Positions 43,501-51,627 of a DNA stretch of 55,642 bases are shown piece after piece. Source of the DNA: Marinomonas fungiae. Its GTDB lineage: Bacteria; Pseudomonadota; Gammaproteobacteria; Pseudomonadales; Marinomonadaceae. The translations under genes and the position numbers were made by a program. The stretch covers positions 1 to 55,642 of the forward strand of contig NZ_LIQF01000018.1 of NCBI RefSeq assembly GCF_001418205.1, read 5' to 3'. The notes beneath the pieces are model-generated. The model saw only the letters and a program-made list of their open reading frames with translations, was not told where the DNA came from and did no database searches. Positions within the stretch are counted from its first letter, which is position 1. Each line of letters starts with the position of its first letter.

Positions 43501-43665
43501 ATGAAATGGATGATGCAAACACTGGTGATGGTGTTCACAACGTTGTTTTTAGTGGCTTGCTCGGATCCTGAGGCAACATGCACACAAAACTGCGAGCAAC
43601 AAGATGGCTCAGTTTACCAAAGCCTAGAAGGTCCGGTGGATCGCTCGAAGAGCAAGGAGTACTAA
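43501..43665 (+). CDS. trbK: TrbK-like lipoprotein, possible entry-exclusion factor
   Basis: A 54-residue ORF not longer than most cut-offs, fitted between trbJ (2 bp gap) and trbL (2 bp gap). It has a short lipoprotein signal, FTTLFLVACSDPEATC, with the lipobox cysteine near residue 20, two further cysteines, and ends EGPVDRSKSKEY. The position between trbJ and trbL and the lipobox match RP4 TrbK, the lipoprotein that blocks entry of related plasmids. The tail copies that of TrbJ, suggesting local duplication. RP4 TrbK is longer (69 residues). Confidence 0.75.
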   Translation: MKWMMQTLVMVFTTLFLVACSDPEATCTQNCEQQDGSVYQSLEGPVDRSKSKEY

Positions 43666-43667
43666 TC

Positions 43668-45341
43668 ATGAAAGGATTCACAACAAAATCAGCGTTAATT
43701 CTCTCCTTGGGTACGATATCGGTGCATGCCTCTGCCGCAGTAGATCGAGGCGGTGTGCTCAATGATGTGGCGGACCGCTTCGCTACGGCAAGTCAGGCAT
43801 GGGCGTCTGTCATTACAGATCATGCGACCTGGCTATTTTGGACGCTTGTTGTTATCTCTATGGTTTGGACCTTTGGCATGATGGCGTTACGTAAAGCGGA
43901 TATCGGCGAGTTCTTTGCCGAGTTTGTCCGCTTCACGATAACAACAGGGTTCTTTTGGTGGCTGCTGATCAATGGGCCGACGTTCGCTATGTCGATCATT
44001 GATTCATTGCGTAACGTTGCAGCTGAGGCATCGGGGATGCCTAGAGGGCTGCACCCATCGACGCCGATAGATATTGCCTTCGATATTCTGGCAAAGGCAG
44101 TGGATAGCTACAGTGTCACCAGTCCAATCGACAACTTATCTATCTTTCTCACCTCGTTAGCCATTTTGGCTTGTATGGCCATCGTAGCCGCGAACGTCTT
44201 ATTAGCATTGATCACTGCTTGGATCATTGCTTACGCCGGTATCTTTGTCTTGGGTTTTGGTGGTTCTCGTTGGACCTCTGATATTGCGGTGAACTACTTT
44301 CGCAGTGTGGCCGGTATCGCCTTAAAACTGATGACTATGACGTTGTTAGTCGGTATCGCCGTTTCCATTATTGATGGCTACCACGCCGATTTATCGGAAG
44401 GCGCGCCCCTTGATGAATTGCTAGTGATCTTCGTGGTGTCGCTGGTCATGGTGATATTGATTAACTCTGTGCCGAATGTGATTGCCGGTTTGATCCCTGG
44501 TGGCGGAGCTGCGGCCAGCTCAGGTAGTTCATTTGGTGCGGGTGCCTTGATCGGTGGGGCGGTGGGAGCTGGTGCAGCTGTTATGTCTGGCGGCGCAGCG
44601 CTTGGCGGAGCGGCTATGTCTGGAGTGACCAATATGGCCGGTGGAGCCAGTGCAGTGAAGGCTGCCTTTGAGAAAGCGCAAATGAGCATGTCTGAGGGGC
44701 CAATGCCCGAGTTTGGAGGGTCTAGCTCAAGTGCTTCAAATGGTGATACTGGCAGCAGTGATACAGGTGAAACGCCTTTTGCTCAAGCGGCTGGCTTCTC
44801 TGGCGGCGAGTCTCACGCTCCTGGTGAAGAGGCTGTATCTGAAAGTGGCAGCGAGACCCATTCCAGCGAGCAGGCCCAAACATCAAGTGGCTTTATGACT
44901 GGTGCGGCTAACGCTGGCCGTGTAGCTGCTGGCACAGCATCAGCTCTTGCTAAAGGTATGGGTTCTAAAGCAATGGGTGGTTTCCAGAACAAAGTCAGCC
45001 AAACCGCCGGTGGCCGTTTGGCTTCATCTATCCGCGAAAGTATGGACACAGGTAGTGATTCAATGGGACATCAAGAAGGGGAGGGCTCCAGCGATGGGCG
45101 GCAATCGCCATCTTTCGGCAGTGACTCCCTCGGCGGCCAAGAAGGCTGGATAAATCAAAGCGGTGGTTTTAGTGAGCTCTCTGAATCAGACCAGGAAGAA
45201 GCCCGCCAGGCCCACGCCGACTGGCAAGAGCGCGATCCTGAGAAACACACGTTTGATGTAGAGGATTACGTCGACTACGCCCAGGATAAGCAAAGGGAAC
45301 GGAACGAAGAGATAGCGAGTTTTGTGGGGAGGACTCGTTAG
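43668..45341 (+). CDS. trbL: P-type conjugative transfer protein TrbL
   Basis: Polytopic VirB6-like inner-membrane component, 557 residues from the ATG at 43668 (the frame opens at 43578). A signal-like first helix ends near SASAA, and about six further hydrophobic segments span to residue 280, with the motif FVLGFGGSRWTSDIAVNYF in the middle. A Gly/Ala-rich stretch and a long Ser/Gly/Gln-rich hydrophilic tail follow (from about residue 330). VirB6-type proteins form the inner-membrane channel of type IV secretion. RP4 TrbL is about 528 residues. No other mating-pair gene follows. Confidence 0.93.
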   Translation: MKGFTTKSALILSLGTISVHASAAVDRGGVLNDVADRFATASQAWASVITDHATWLFWTLVVISMVWTFGMMALRKADIGEFFAEFVRFTITTGFFWWLLINGPTFAMSIIDSLRNVAAEASGMPRGLHPSTPIDIAFDILAKAVDSYSVTSPIDNLSIFLTSLAILACMAIVAANVLLALITAWIIAYAGIFVLGFGGSRWTSDIAVNYFRSVAGIALKLMTMTLLVGIAVSIIDGYHADLSEGAPLDELLVIFVVSLVMVILINSVPNVIAGLIPGGGAAASSGSSFGAGALIGGAVGAGAAVMSGGAALGGAAMSGVTNMAGGASAVKAAFEKAQMSMSEGPMPEFGGSSSSASNGDTGSSDTGETPFAQAAGFSGGESHAPGEEAVSESGSETHSSEQAQTSSGFMTGAANAGRVAAGTASALAKGMGSKAMGGFQNKVSQTAGGRLASSIRESMDTGSDSMGHQEGEGSSDGRQSPSFGSDSLGGQEGWINQSGGFSELSESDQEEARQAHADWQERDPEKHTFDVEDYVDYAQDKQRERNEEIASFVGRTR

Positions 45342-45606
45342 TTATTTAGTAAAAAACTTATTAGCCGCTAGGGTTGCTATGAGCGGAAATAGAGGTAGTT
45401 GATTGTAATAGTCTAAAGTTAAGACTGCAGGGGCGACAAATATGAGGCCGCCTTTTTCATCGCCTAAATTAAGCGTGGATGCTAGTATGGCGGCTAAATT
45501 TTAATGTGATTCATAGGGTGAAGATCGCCTGTGCCATGACCTGATAAGAAGGCTAATATACTTCTTAAGGTTGATATATGGTTAAAGGCGTTTGTCTGGT
45601 ATTTAG
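45342..45606. other. 265-bp gap between trbL and the sce7726 cassette
   Basis: No gene. A weak hairpin with a T run (GGCG near 45432 with CGCCTTTTT at about 45451) could end trbL transcription. The rest is AT-rich and likely holds the cassette promoter. Confidence 0.4.
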
Positions 45607-46497
45607 ATGAAAATCAATAATGTAACTCAACTTTCAGCACTGACGAGGCTTTTTTCAGCCACTGTCTTCCGAGAGATGGCGAAGAAGGGACGATCAGCAT
45701 TGTTCTCTCGCTTACTTAAGGAGACAGGGCTAGTAGATCAAGTAGGGCCCAATGCAACAGTTGGAGAAACTTTCGATTTTGCGTTTAACATCCTTAAAAT
45801 CGCGGGCCATCGTGATGAGTACATATATAGAGCGGCAGTAAGCCAAAAAGTACTTCTTGGTACCCACTCTCTTCGTACGGCCTCAATGCTTAATGAGTTT
45901 CGAGCGGGTAACTGCAAAGCAGACCTTGTGATTTTAAACGGTACGGCAACCGTCTATGAAATAAAGTCCGAACGAGACTCACTGACTCGGCTTGAAAATC
46001 AAGTGGAGAACTATAAGCGCGTATTTGCAAAAGTTAATGTGATATCTAGTGAAGACCACATCGATGGAATAATCGGAACTGTACCGGATGATGTTGGAGT
46101 TATGTGTCTTACTAAGCGATATCAAATAAAGACTATACGTGAGGCTAAGAATAGTCCTGAAAGAGTCTGCCCTCGTACAGTGTTTGAGTCTTTACGTATT
46201 ACTGAAAGCATTGAGATCCTTGAAAGTTTAGGAGTAAAGGTCCCTGATGTTCCTAATACTCAAAGACATGCTGTATTACGTGAGTTGTTTTCTGAGCTCG
46301 ATCCAGCTACTTTGCATTTTGAAATGGTAAAAACGCTAAAACGGACACGAGAACTTGCTTCTCTTAGCGATTTTGTTGAAAGCTTACCGAAATCCTTACA
46401 GACAGCTGCGTTATCTGTATCTGTGCGTCGCTCGGATCAAATAAGGTTGATCAATGCGACTGAAACCCCGCTACATGCGGCAATGACATGGAGTTAA
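45607..46497 (+). CDS. sce7726 family protein, PD-(D/E)XK-like
   Basis: A 296-residue protein of the sce7726 family. The core RAGNCKADLVILNG (near residue 100) and TVYEIKSERDSLTRLENQVE (near residue 116) give a D...ExK nuclease-like active site, so a PD-(D/E)XK fold is likely. The family has no established function. It starts a tightly packed group: the sce7725 gene follows after 7 bp. Pairs of sce7726 and sce7725 genes occur on mobile elements and in variable regions of many bacteria; a conflict or regulatory role is a guess. The start ATG has a weak upstream site. Confidence 0.85.
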   Translation: MKINNVTQLSALTRLFSATVFREMAKKGRSALFSRLLKETGLVDQVGPNATVGETFDFAFNILKIAGHRDEYIYRAAVSQKVLLGTHSLRTASMLNEFRAGNCKADLVILNGTATVYEIKSERDSLTRLENQVENYKRVFAKVNVISSEDHIDGIIGTVPDDVGVMCLTKRYQIKTIREAKNSPERVCPRTVFESLRITESIEILESLGVKVPDVPNTQRHAVLRELFSELDPATLHFEMVKTLKRTRELASLSDFVESLPKSLQTAALSVSVRRSDQIRLINATETPLHAAMTWS

Positions 46498-46504
46498 CCG
46501 ACGT

Positions 46505-47446
46505 ATGTACTACCCATATTTTCGTGGAAAGCAATTTGAGCTAATAACAGTTCGTGAAATGGCCAGGTTGTTCGCTGAAAATGATTTTATTCCAGTTATA
46601 GAGCCAGTTCGTGAGTCATTGAATGGTCTAAAAAGGGCATTAGAAGCGATTCATGCGGCAAATGGTAAGGCTATTGTCATAGTGAACCCTTACTACGGGG
46701 ATCATCAATCTGATGGTGGTAGTATCACTAGCTTTCTTGAAAATGAATTTTCGGGCTCTACGAATATTTCAGCAGGGATACTTTTGCGTAATGACATGTC
46801 GGTAGATGATGCTTTTTCTTGTTTAGAGCAGCATTTGGCTCATACCCCAGTTCTAGTTCATGCCGGCTTTACTGAGCCTAAGGCGTTGGCCGCTACTCTT
46901 GAAGAGCAAGGACTTATGACCGGGTTAACAAATATTTTTATTGATGACTACGCGAAGCTGCTATACCGGAAGCACTTTGGTTCAAGTACGCGTATTTTGA
47001 TTAGAGATGGTTTCAACCGCCAACGTAATGCAGATTACCCTGAAGTCGAGGTTTTTTCTGAGCTTCATGCTACTTATCCAGAGTTGGGGATGAGTGGGTT
47101 CGGAGACTTCTTAATGGTTGGAGACGCATACACCGAAGGTGGTGGACCTGCTTACGCAGTTGCCATTCACCTAACTTTTATAGATCGTGATAAGGACGAT
47201 GTGATGTACATTTATCATTTCGTCTCAGATACAAAAGATACCCCTACAGACCCCGCAGGAAAGTTTGCTCAAGCACTAAATAAGCTAATCACTAAGTTAG
47301 ATAGCGGTGACTCAGGCATTTTTGAAGGGGCCGCAATTGAGGAGTTTAGAGGTCTTCATGCTAAAGGTCATTTTCCTGGCCTAGGCTATGTGAAGAAGCT
47401 TTCGATGAAGCATCATATCGAAACGCTTGCCAACTATTTGAAGTGA
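46505..47446 (+). CDS. sce7725 family protein
   Basis: A 313-residue protein opening MYYPYFRGKQFELITVREMA, the hallmark of the sce7725 family, related to the so-called beta protein of phage origin. The internal pattern FIPVIEPVRES, GKAIVIVNPYYGDH, VLVHAGFT, IFIDDYAKLLYR resembles a repeated beta-alpha (TIM-barrel-like) fold. No active site can be claimed. It sits between sce7726 (7 bp) and the RES gene (about 1-7 bp), so all three are probably co-translated. Confidence 0.88.
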   Translation: MYYPYFRGKQFELITVREMARLFAENDFIPVIEPVRESLNGLKRALEAIHAANGKAIVIVNPYYGDHQSDGGSITSFLENEFSGSTNISAGILLRNDMSVDDAFSCLEQHLAHTPVLVHAGFTEPKALAATLEEQGLMTGLTNIFIDDYAKLLYRKHFGSSTRILIRDGFNRQRNADYPEVEVFSELHATYPELGMSGFGDFLMVGDAYTEGGGPAYAVAIHLTFIDRDKDDVMYIYHFVSDTKDTPTDPAGKFAQALNKLITKLDSGDSGIFEGAAIEEFRGLHAKGHFPGLGYVKKLSMKHHIETLANYLK

Positions 47447-47453
47447 GGTGGTT

Positions 47454-48476
47454 ATGGCTGAGCGTTTCTGTTGCCCCGAATGTTTTGGCGACCGTGTTTT
47501 ACGGGATGAGATATTTCCGACACTGGAGCCAAAAAAAGGAGTTTGCGATTTCTGTGGAACAACTAACACGTTACTAGTAGCTCCAGAGAAATTAGCTGAT
47601 TATTTTGAACTTCTAGTGAATGTGTATGAATCTAATCCTGATGGAAAAACCTTAGTTGAGTGGATGAAAGACGATTGGCTGATATTTAGCCATGATCGTA
47701 TGGATAACGCTCATGCCAAAGAGCTATTAAGTGAAATTCTTAATGATGGTGAAATAGTTCGTCGCAAGTTTAGCCCTTCTAGTAGTTATAGTAGTGATGG
47801 CCTTGCTCAATGGGATCGGCTTCGAGATGAAATGATGTACTCGAATCGCTGGTTTCTTGATGTAACTATAGATAAGGAGCGTCTTAAAGGTCTACTAGAA
47901 AATCTAATCGCTAAAGGGTTGCCTTTAAGGTGGCATCGCGCTCGAATTCTGACCGAGGACGTAGCTTTTCAGATAGATAAAATGGGTGCTCCACCAAAAA
48001 GGCGTTCTTCAAATGGGCGCGCCAACCCTGCTGGAATTCCTTATCTCTATTTAGGTTCTATACCAGAGACTGCTATAGCTGAAGTAAGACCTCATACTGG
48101 CGAAGTTGCTTGCGTAGCTACCTTTAACATTCCTGAAATTAAGGCTGTTGATTTACGAAACCCTCGTGAACTTGTGTCTCCATTTATTTGGGATGACGCA
48201 GATAAAATAGCTCAGTTACGAGCTGATTTGCCTTTCCTAGAACGGTTAGGTGAAGAGTTAACACGACCTGTTCAACCTGCTGGTGCTGCTATAGATTACA
48301 TACCTAGCCAATATTTGTGTGAGTTTATTAAAAAGATAGGGTTCGATGGAGTGGTTTATCGTAGCTCTGTAAGTGAAGGGATCAATCTTGCGCTGTTTAA
48401 TCCAGAGTTGGCGACGGGTGGTGACGTGACTCTCTACAATGTTACGAAGGTATCGGTTGCAGTCGGCGCTGCCTAG
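47454..48476 (+). CDS. RES-domain protein with N-terminal zinc ribbon
   Basis: About 340 residues. The N-terminus has two CxxC pairs (CCPECFGD and CDFCGTT), a likely zinc ribbon, then a helical region resembling HEPN/RES N-terminal domains. The C-terminal RES domain shows RWHRARI (near 160), RANPAGIPYLYLGSIPETAIAEVR and IPSQYLCEFIKKIGFDGVVY. RES toxins such as MbcT and RES-Xre pairs degrade NAD+ in bacteria, so this may be an NAD-depleting or ADP-ribosylating effector. No Xre-type antitoxin is adjacent. The ATG at 47454 is preferred (GAGGTGG upstream); a GTG at 47448 is in frame. Confidence 0.82.
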   Translation: MAERFCCPECFGDRVLRDEIFPTLEPKKGVCDFCGTTNTLLVAPEKLADYFELLVNVYESNPDGKTLVEWMKDDWLIFSHDRMDNAHAKELLSEILNDGEIVRRKFSPSSSYSSDGLAQWDRLRDEMMYSNRWFLDVTIDKERLKGLLENLIAKGLPLRWHRARILTEDVAFQIDKMGAPPKRRSSNGRANPAGIPYLYLGSIPETAIAEVRPHTGEVACVATFNIPEIKAVDLRNPRELVSPFIWDDADKIAQLRADLPFLERLGEELTRPVQPAGAAIDYIPSQYLCEFIKKIGFDGVVYRSSVSEGINLALFNPELATGGDVTLYNVTKVSVAVGAA

Positions 48477-48553
48477 ATGAGTACCTATTTGTAACTGTGC
48501 ATTGATGACTATGGGACGCTACTCCGAGAGGTGATAACAGGGAGCATGTTTGT

Positions 48554-50434
48554 ATGTCGGTAATCAGTTCGGCTGCCGAATTGTGGGCTAGTCTTTGTGT
48601 GAAAGCTGGGCTAGAGGTTAGGCTGAAGAGCGGGCGAAAAGGCAGAGACTATGATGTCGAAGGCTTACTTCGTGCTGCTTTAGGCGTGCCTGAGTCCGTC
48701 AGGTCTTTTGATAAGTGGTTAGCTGCCGATTCAGCTTCAGGTAATTCAAAAGTAAGTGCAGAGCTGCTTCTAATCGAAGTTTTGAAGAGCCAAGAAGGCT
48801 TTGCTCGCATGATGCAGGATATATTGGATGTACTAATTAAAGCGGATGCTAAGCAGGTATCTCATCGACTGAGTGTAGAATTTAATTTTGACAATGTGCC
48901 TAGCTCTTTGCGAATGACTTTGGAGCAATTTAGGGAAATTGAACTACGTATCAAACACGTTTTGCAAAAGCGACCAACGCTGCCTGGTCATAATTTGATG
49001 TGGCGGATCTATGAAGAGTTTAGCTCGCTAATTGGTGGCCGTCTTGTTTCTGAAGAAAGGCCCCAAGGCTTTCCTGCCTCCCCTGAAATAACACCAACTG
49101 ATTGTGAAGAGCTTAATAGGTTATTAAATAGCGTAGTCCTGCTTGTGTCCGGTTTTAGAGACCTCTGTCGTAGCCTTGGTGAAACCCGATGGGAAGTCTT
49201 CAGTGTAGCTAAAGCATCGAATGATGGAGTCCTCTTAGAGCAAATGGTAGCTGCTACTGATTATTGGGATGACAGTGTTTTAAACGGGGTTAAGAGAGTT
49301 GCGGAACTAGTAAACTCCGGACAGCTATCTTCGAAAGATGCTTCAGATCGTATATCTAAAATTTTAAGCGAAGTTGAGTGGGGTGATAACTGGGTGGAGA
49401 AGACTATTGAGGATCTGCTCGATATTTTGAACCTCCCTGTTTGGCGATATAGGCATGAACTTTACTCGGTGTGGGTTGGGACTAGAATGCTTGCAGTGAT
49501 TGAGCAAGTAGTTCCAGACGTCCATTATCACCCTGTTGATGGAGTCTTGTCATTTGAGTTCGGTGGAAGCCGTTTGGCTTCATTTAATTGGGACAACAAA
49601 CAGTTTGATGTTTGGGCTGAGCTAAGATCCGCTTTAGTGGGTAGAAGCTCAAAACGCAAAAAAGGAATACAACCTGACTTTCGTGTGCTCCAAGTCGATA
49701 TCTCAAAATCAGTAAATCAGCAGACGACTTATGTTCTTGAGTGCAAACACTATTTGAGAAGTAACACCTCTAACTTTACCTCAGCTGCTGCGGACTATGC
49801 TCGAAGCTGCCCGAATTCGATAGTTCACATTGTAAACCATGGTGATATTAATGAATCACGACTGATGAGCTCGCTTGCTCCCGAGCTACACTCTCAAAGC
49901 CAATTCATTGGGGGGGCGACGCCAGTACAAGAGGCTGAAATGCAAATCATAAGTAAAGCTATTCGGAGTGCTCTGTTTCCTACATCTAATGTGCTTGTTC
50001 CAAAGGAAACTACTTGTTTGATTGAGAAACGGAGTAATATAGCGAGCACGGTGCAGCTTGTTTGGGATCATTCATTAGAAGATATAGATCTTATACTACG
50101 TGCGGTAGACTCTGAAGGCCAAGTTGTATATACCGTAGACTATCGAGATAAAGGAGCGCTGGACGAGCATCCATTTGCTTGTCTTGATAAAGATGAAATG
50201 CATGGTCCTGGTCAGGAATGTATTGAAATAAGTGATTGGCACTATAGTAGATATGAGCTAATTGCGAACAATTACACCAAGACAGGTCTTATGAATAAAG
50301 AGTCGTTGTATTGCGATATACAAATTGGTGATGAGCTGACGCCGAGGAGATACCCAGTTGGGTTAGGCGCTGATGACTATGAATGGAAGATAGCTGAAAT
50401 AACGATAAATAAAGGCCTCCCAACAATTATTTGA
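48554..50434 (+). CDS. putative PD-(D/E)XK nuclease fused to a beta-sandwich domain
   Basis: A 626-residue protein I cannot name. Region 1-290 is helical. Around residue 299, RYRHELYSVWVGTRML is followed by a stretch with GIQPDFRVLQVD (near 375) and VLECKHYLRS (near 395), a PD...ECK active-site pattern for a PD-(D/E)XK nuclease. The C-terminal 140 residues read VQLVWDHSLEDIDLILRAVD and YELIANNYTKTG, similar in style to DUF2135-like beta-sandwich domains (tentative). It lies 77 bp after the RES gene, so it is likely part of the same cassette. A cargo effector against nucleic acids is an inference. Confidence 0.65.
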   Translation: MSVISSAAELWASLCVKAGLEVRLKSGRKGRDYDVEGLLRAALGVPESVRSFDKWLAADSASGNSKVSAELLLIEVLKSQEGFARMMQDILDVLIKADAKQVSHRLSVEFNFDNVPSSLRMTLEQFREIELRIKHVLQKRPTLPGHNLMWRIYEEFSSLIGGRLVSEERPQGFPASPEITPTDCEELNRLLNSVVLLVSGFRDLCRSLGETRWEVFSVAKASNDGVLLEQMVAATDYWDDSVLNGVKRVAELVNSGQLSSKDASDRISKILSEVEWGDNWVEKTIEDLLDILNLPVWRYRHELYSVWVGTRMLAVIEQVVPDVHYHPVDGVLSFEFGGSRLASFNWDNKQFDVWAELRSALVGRSSKRKKGIQPDFRVLQVDISKSVNQQTTYVLECKHYLRSNTSNFTSAAADYARSCPNSIVHIVNHGDINESRLMSSLAPELHSQSQFIGGATPVQEAEMQIISKAIRSALFPTSNVLVPKETTCLIEKRSNIASTVQLVWDHSLEDIDLILRAVDSEGQVVYTVDYRDKGALDEHPFACLDKDEMHGPGQECIEISDWHYSRYELIANNYTKTGLMNKESLYCDIQIGDELTPRRYPVGLGADDYEWKIAEITINKGLPTII

Positions 50435-50544
50435 TTACTTCGATACGCATCTTGGTCTATTCAAATCAGTGATCAAAGAGGTAGCTTTTTTACGTAAACT
50501 GCATGCTGTGATTTAGCTCTATTATCTTTAAGTACATTAAATAA

Positions 50545-50757
50545 ATGAAAATAGAAAACGTAAATAACTTACCTAGTGAATCAAGAGCTAGATTGCTCAC
50601 TTTAGAAGAGCAACAAGACCTCCGCCGCGACATGGCTGAGTCTTCTGCTTGGGCACGTGCCGAGCTGAAGCGCCGCCGGGAAGAAAAGGCGAAACAAAAC
50701 GCTGAACATGGTACTAATAATGGTACTACGACAGAGCCAAGCCCCAAACAGCCGTAG
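50545..50757 (+). CDS. small charged protein at the right end of the element
   Basis: A 70-residue helical, highly charged protein (LTLEEQQDLRRDMAESSAWA then RAELKRRREEKAKQ) with a polar tail. No family recognised. It lies 30 bp before the right attachment site. A broken copy exists at 51476-51627, just past the remnant element. That conservation at equivalent positions suggests a backbone gene of this element family, perhaps involved in integration or maintenance. Confidence 0.6.
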   Translation: MKIENVNNLPSESRARLLTLEEQQDLRRDMAESSAWARAELKRRREEKAKQNAEHGTNNGTTTEPSPKQP

Positions 50758-50787
50758 TTAAAGGGCTTGCGGCTCTCGTTAACGATA

Positions 50788-50804
50788 GAGTGGGAATAAT
50801 TCAG
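50788..50804. repeat. right attachment site (attR)
   Basis: GAGTGGGAATAATTCAG, identical to the guaA 3' end at 30432-30448. It also serves as the left core site of the remnant element that follows. Confidence 0.85.
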
Positions 50805-50840
50805 TGTTTTCGTAATACCTTCACTTGTAGGAGCAAACAA

Positions 50841-50883
50841 CAAATCATTTGGCACTGTCTAGCAGCTTCAAACACAGTTTGAC
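50841..50883. repeat. 43-bp element-end repeat, right copy
   Basis: Matches 30528-30570 with two mismatches and lies 36 bp after the second 17-bp core. See the left copy. Confidence 0.85.
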
Positions 50884-50899
50884 AAGGGGAGCAGCGGTG

Positions 50900-51012
50900 A
50901 CATTTTGAATCAGGGCAGATAAGTGGTTGCATGGTTAACCTATGGCAGAATCCACAAGAAACATGCGCTGCTCGATCTTCAGAGTGAATTCAAAGCTAAG
51001 TTTGGCCTTTTC
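50900..51012 (+). pseudogene. integrase gene fragment
   Basis: About 110 bp that align to 31041-31155 of the integrase gene, encoding the start of the core-binding domain (in the intact gene FGAWADKWLRGYQMAESTRD). Reading is broken and the rest of the gene is gone. The upstream join lies at a GCGGTG shared with the intact element, so a deletion removed about 450 bp of sequence corresponding to the int 5' part. Confidence 0.8.
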
Positions 51013-51023
51013 GAGGCTCTTAA

Positions 51024-51422
51024 ATGAGAAAGAAATATTTGTATTCGGCGGCTTTAATACTATTCCTTAGTGTTTCAATGTTTGGATTTCACCTTCTCAA
51101 ACTAGCTTTTTCTGAGAACTATCAGACGAGTCTTGACAGCTTTTCATATTATTTTATGGCCAGTGACTCGGTAGAGCAGATTGTAGAAACATTGGCTCAA
51201 AAGCCAACGTTATACAAATATACCTTTGGAGATAACGGTCCAATTAGAGAGACTCTTATGTTTGATCAAGTGCTGATGGAGTCAGATAGAGAGGCTATAG
51301 AGGAAAGTCTGGCGATGGTTGGTTTTATGCCCGACTTGGTGTCTTCGAAGCTTTTCGTTAGTGAAGATGGTTCTGTAACCGCTGAGGTTTTAGGCGACGA
51401 AATACTAGTTCTTAGTTATTAA
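51024..51422 (+). CDS. small membrane-anchored protein of unknown function
   Basis: A 132-residue ORF with a ribosome site (GAGG before the ATG). An N-terminal hydrophobic helix (LYSAALILFLSVSMFGFHLL) anchors or secretes it; the rest is an acidic domain. No family recognised. It lies within the remnant element, so it is probably surviving cargo. Its intact frame and good start suggest it is still expressed. Confidence 0.6.
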   Translation: MRKKYLYSAALILFLSVSMFGFHLLKLAFSENYQTSLDSFSYYFMASDSVEQIVETLAQKPTLYKYTFGDNGPIRETLMFDQVLMESDREAIEESLAMVGFMPDLVSSKLFVSEDGSVTAEVLGDEILVLSY

Positions 51423-51475
51423 TATTCTTGAAGCCTCGTTTAATGTGATTACTAGCCTGGAGAAATCATGGGTAT

Positions 51476-51627
51476 CTTATCTAGTGATCAAGAGCTAGAT
51501 TGCTCTTTATAGAAGACAAACAAGACCTCCGCCGCGATATGGCTGAGTCCTCTGCTTGGGTGCGTGCTGAGCTGAAGCACCGCCGTGAATAAAAGGCGAA
51601 ACAAAACTCTGATAATACTACTACTTA
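51476..51627 (+). pseudogene. broken copy of the 70-residue element gene
   Basis: About 150 bp that repeat 50569-50718 at high identity. A one-base deletion (GTGATCAAG for GTGAATCAAG) shifts frame, and two stops are present, one where GAAGAAAAG became GAATAAAAG. No functional product is possible. Confidence 0.8.

Larger units (their letters stand above)
30432..50804. mobile_element. guaA-integrated mobilisable element with IncQ-like replicon and IncP-like transfer genes
   Basis: Bounded by a 17-bp direct repeat. It carries a tyrosine integrase next to attL, an AlpA-like regulator, RepA/RepC replication genes with iterons, an IncP-type oriT, TraJ, TraI relaxase, TrbJ, a TrbK-like lipoprotein and TrbL. 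Cargo includes an ABC-three-component-like system and an sce7726/sce7725/RES/nuclease cassette. No VirB4, VirB11, VirD4 or pilin homologue is present, so it cannot self-transfer; it is mobilisable at most. Confidence 0.85.

Noticed and set aside
43535..43762. Minus-strand ORF across the trbK-trbL junction
   Set aside because: Overlaps two well-supported plus-strand genes and has no domain or ribosome site.
50490..50855. Minus-strand 121-residue ORF across the right attachment site
   Set aside because: It reads across the 70-residue gene and attR and has no recognisable features; the plus-strand gene is supported by its duplicated relic.
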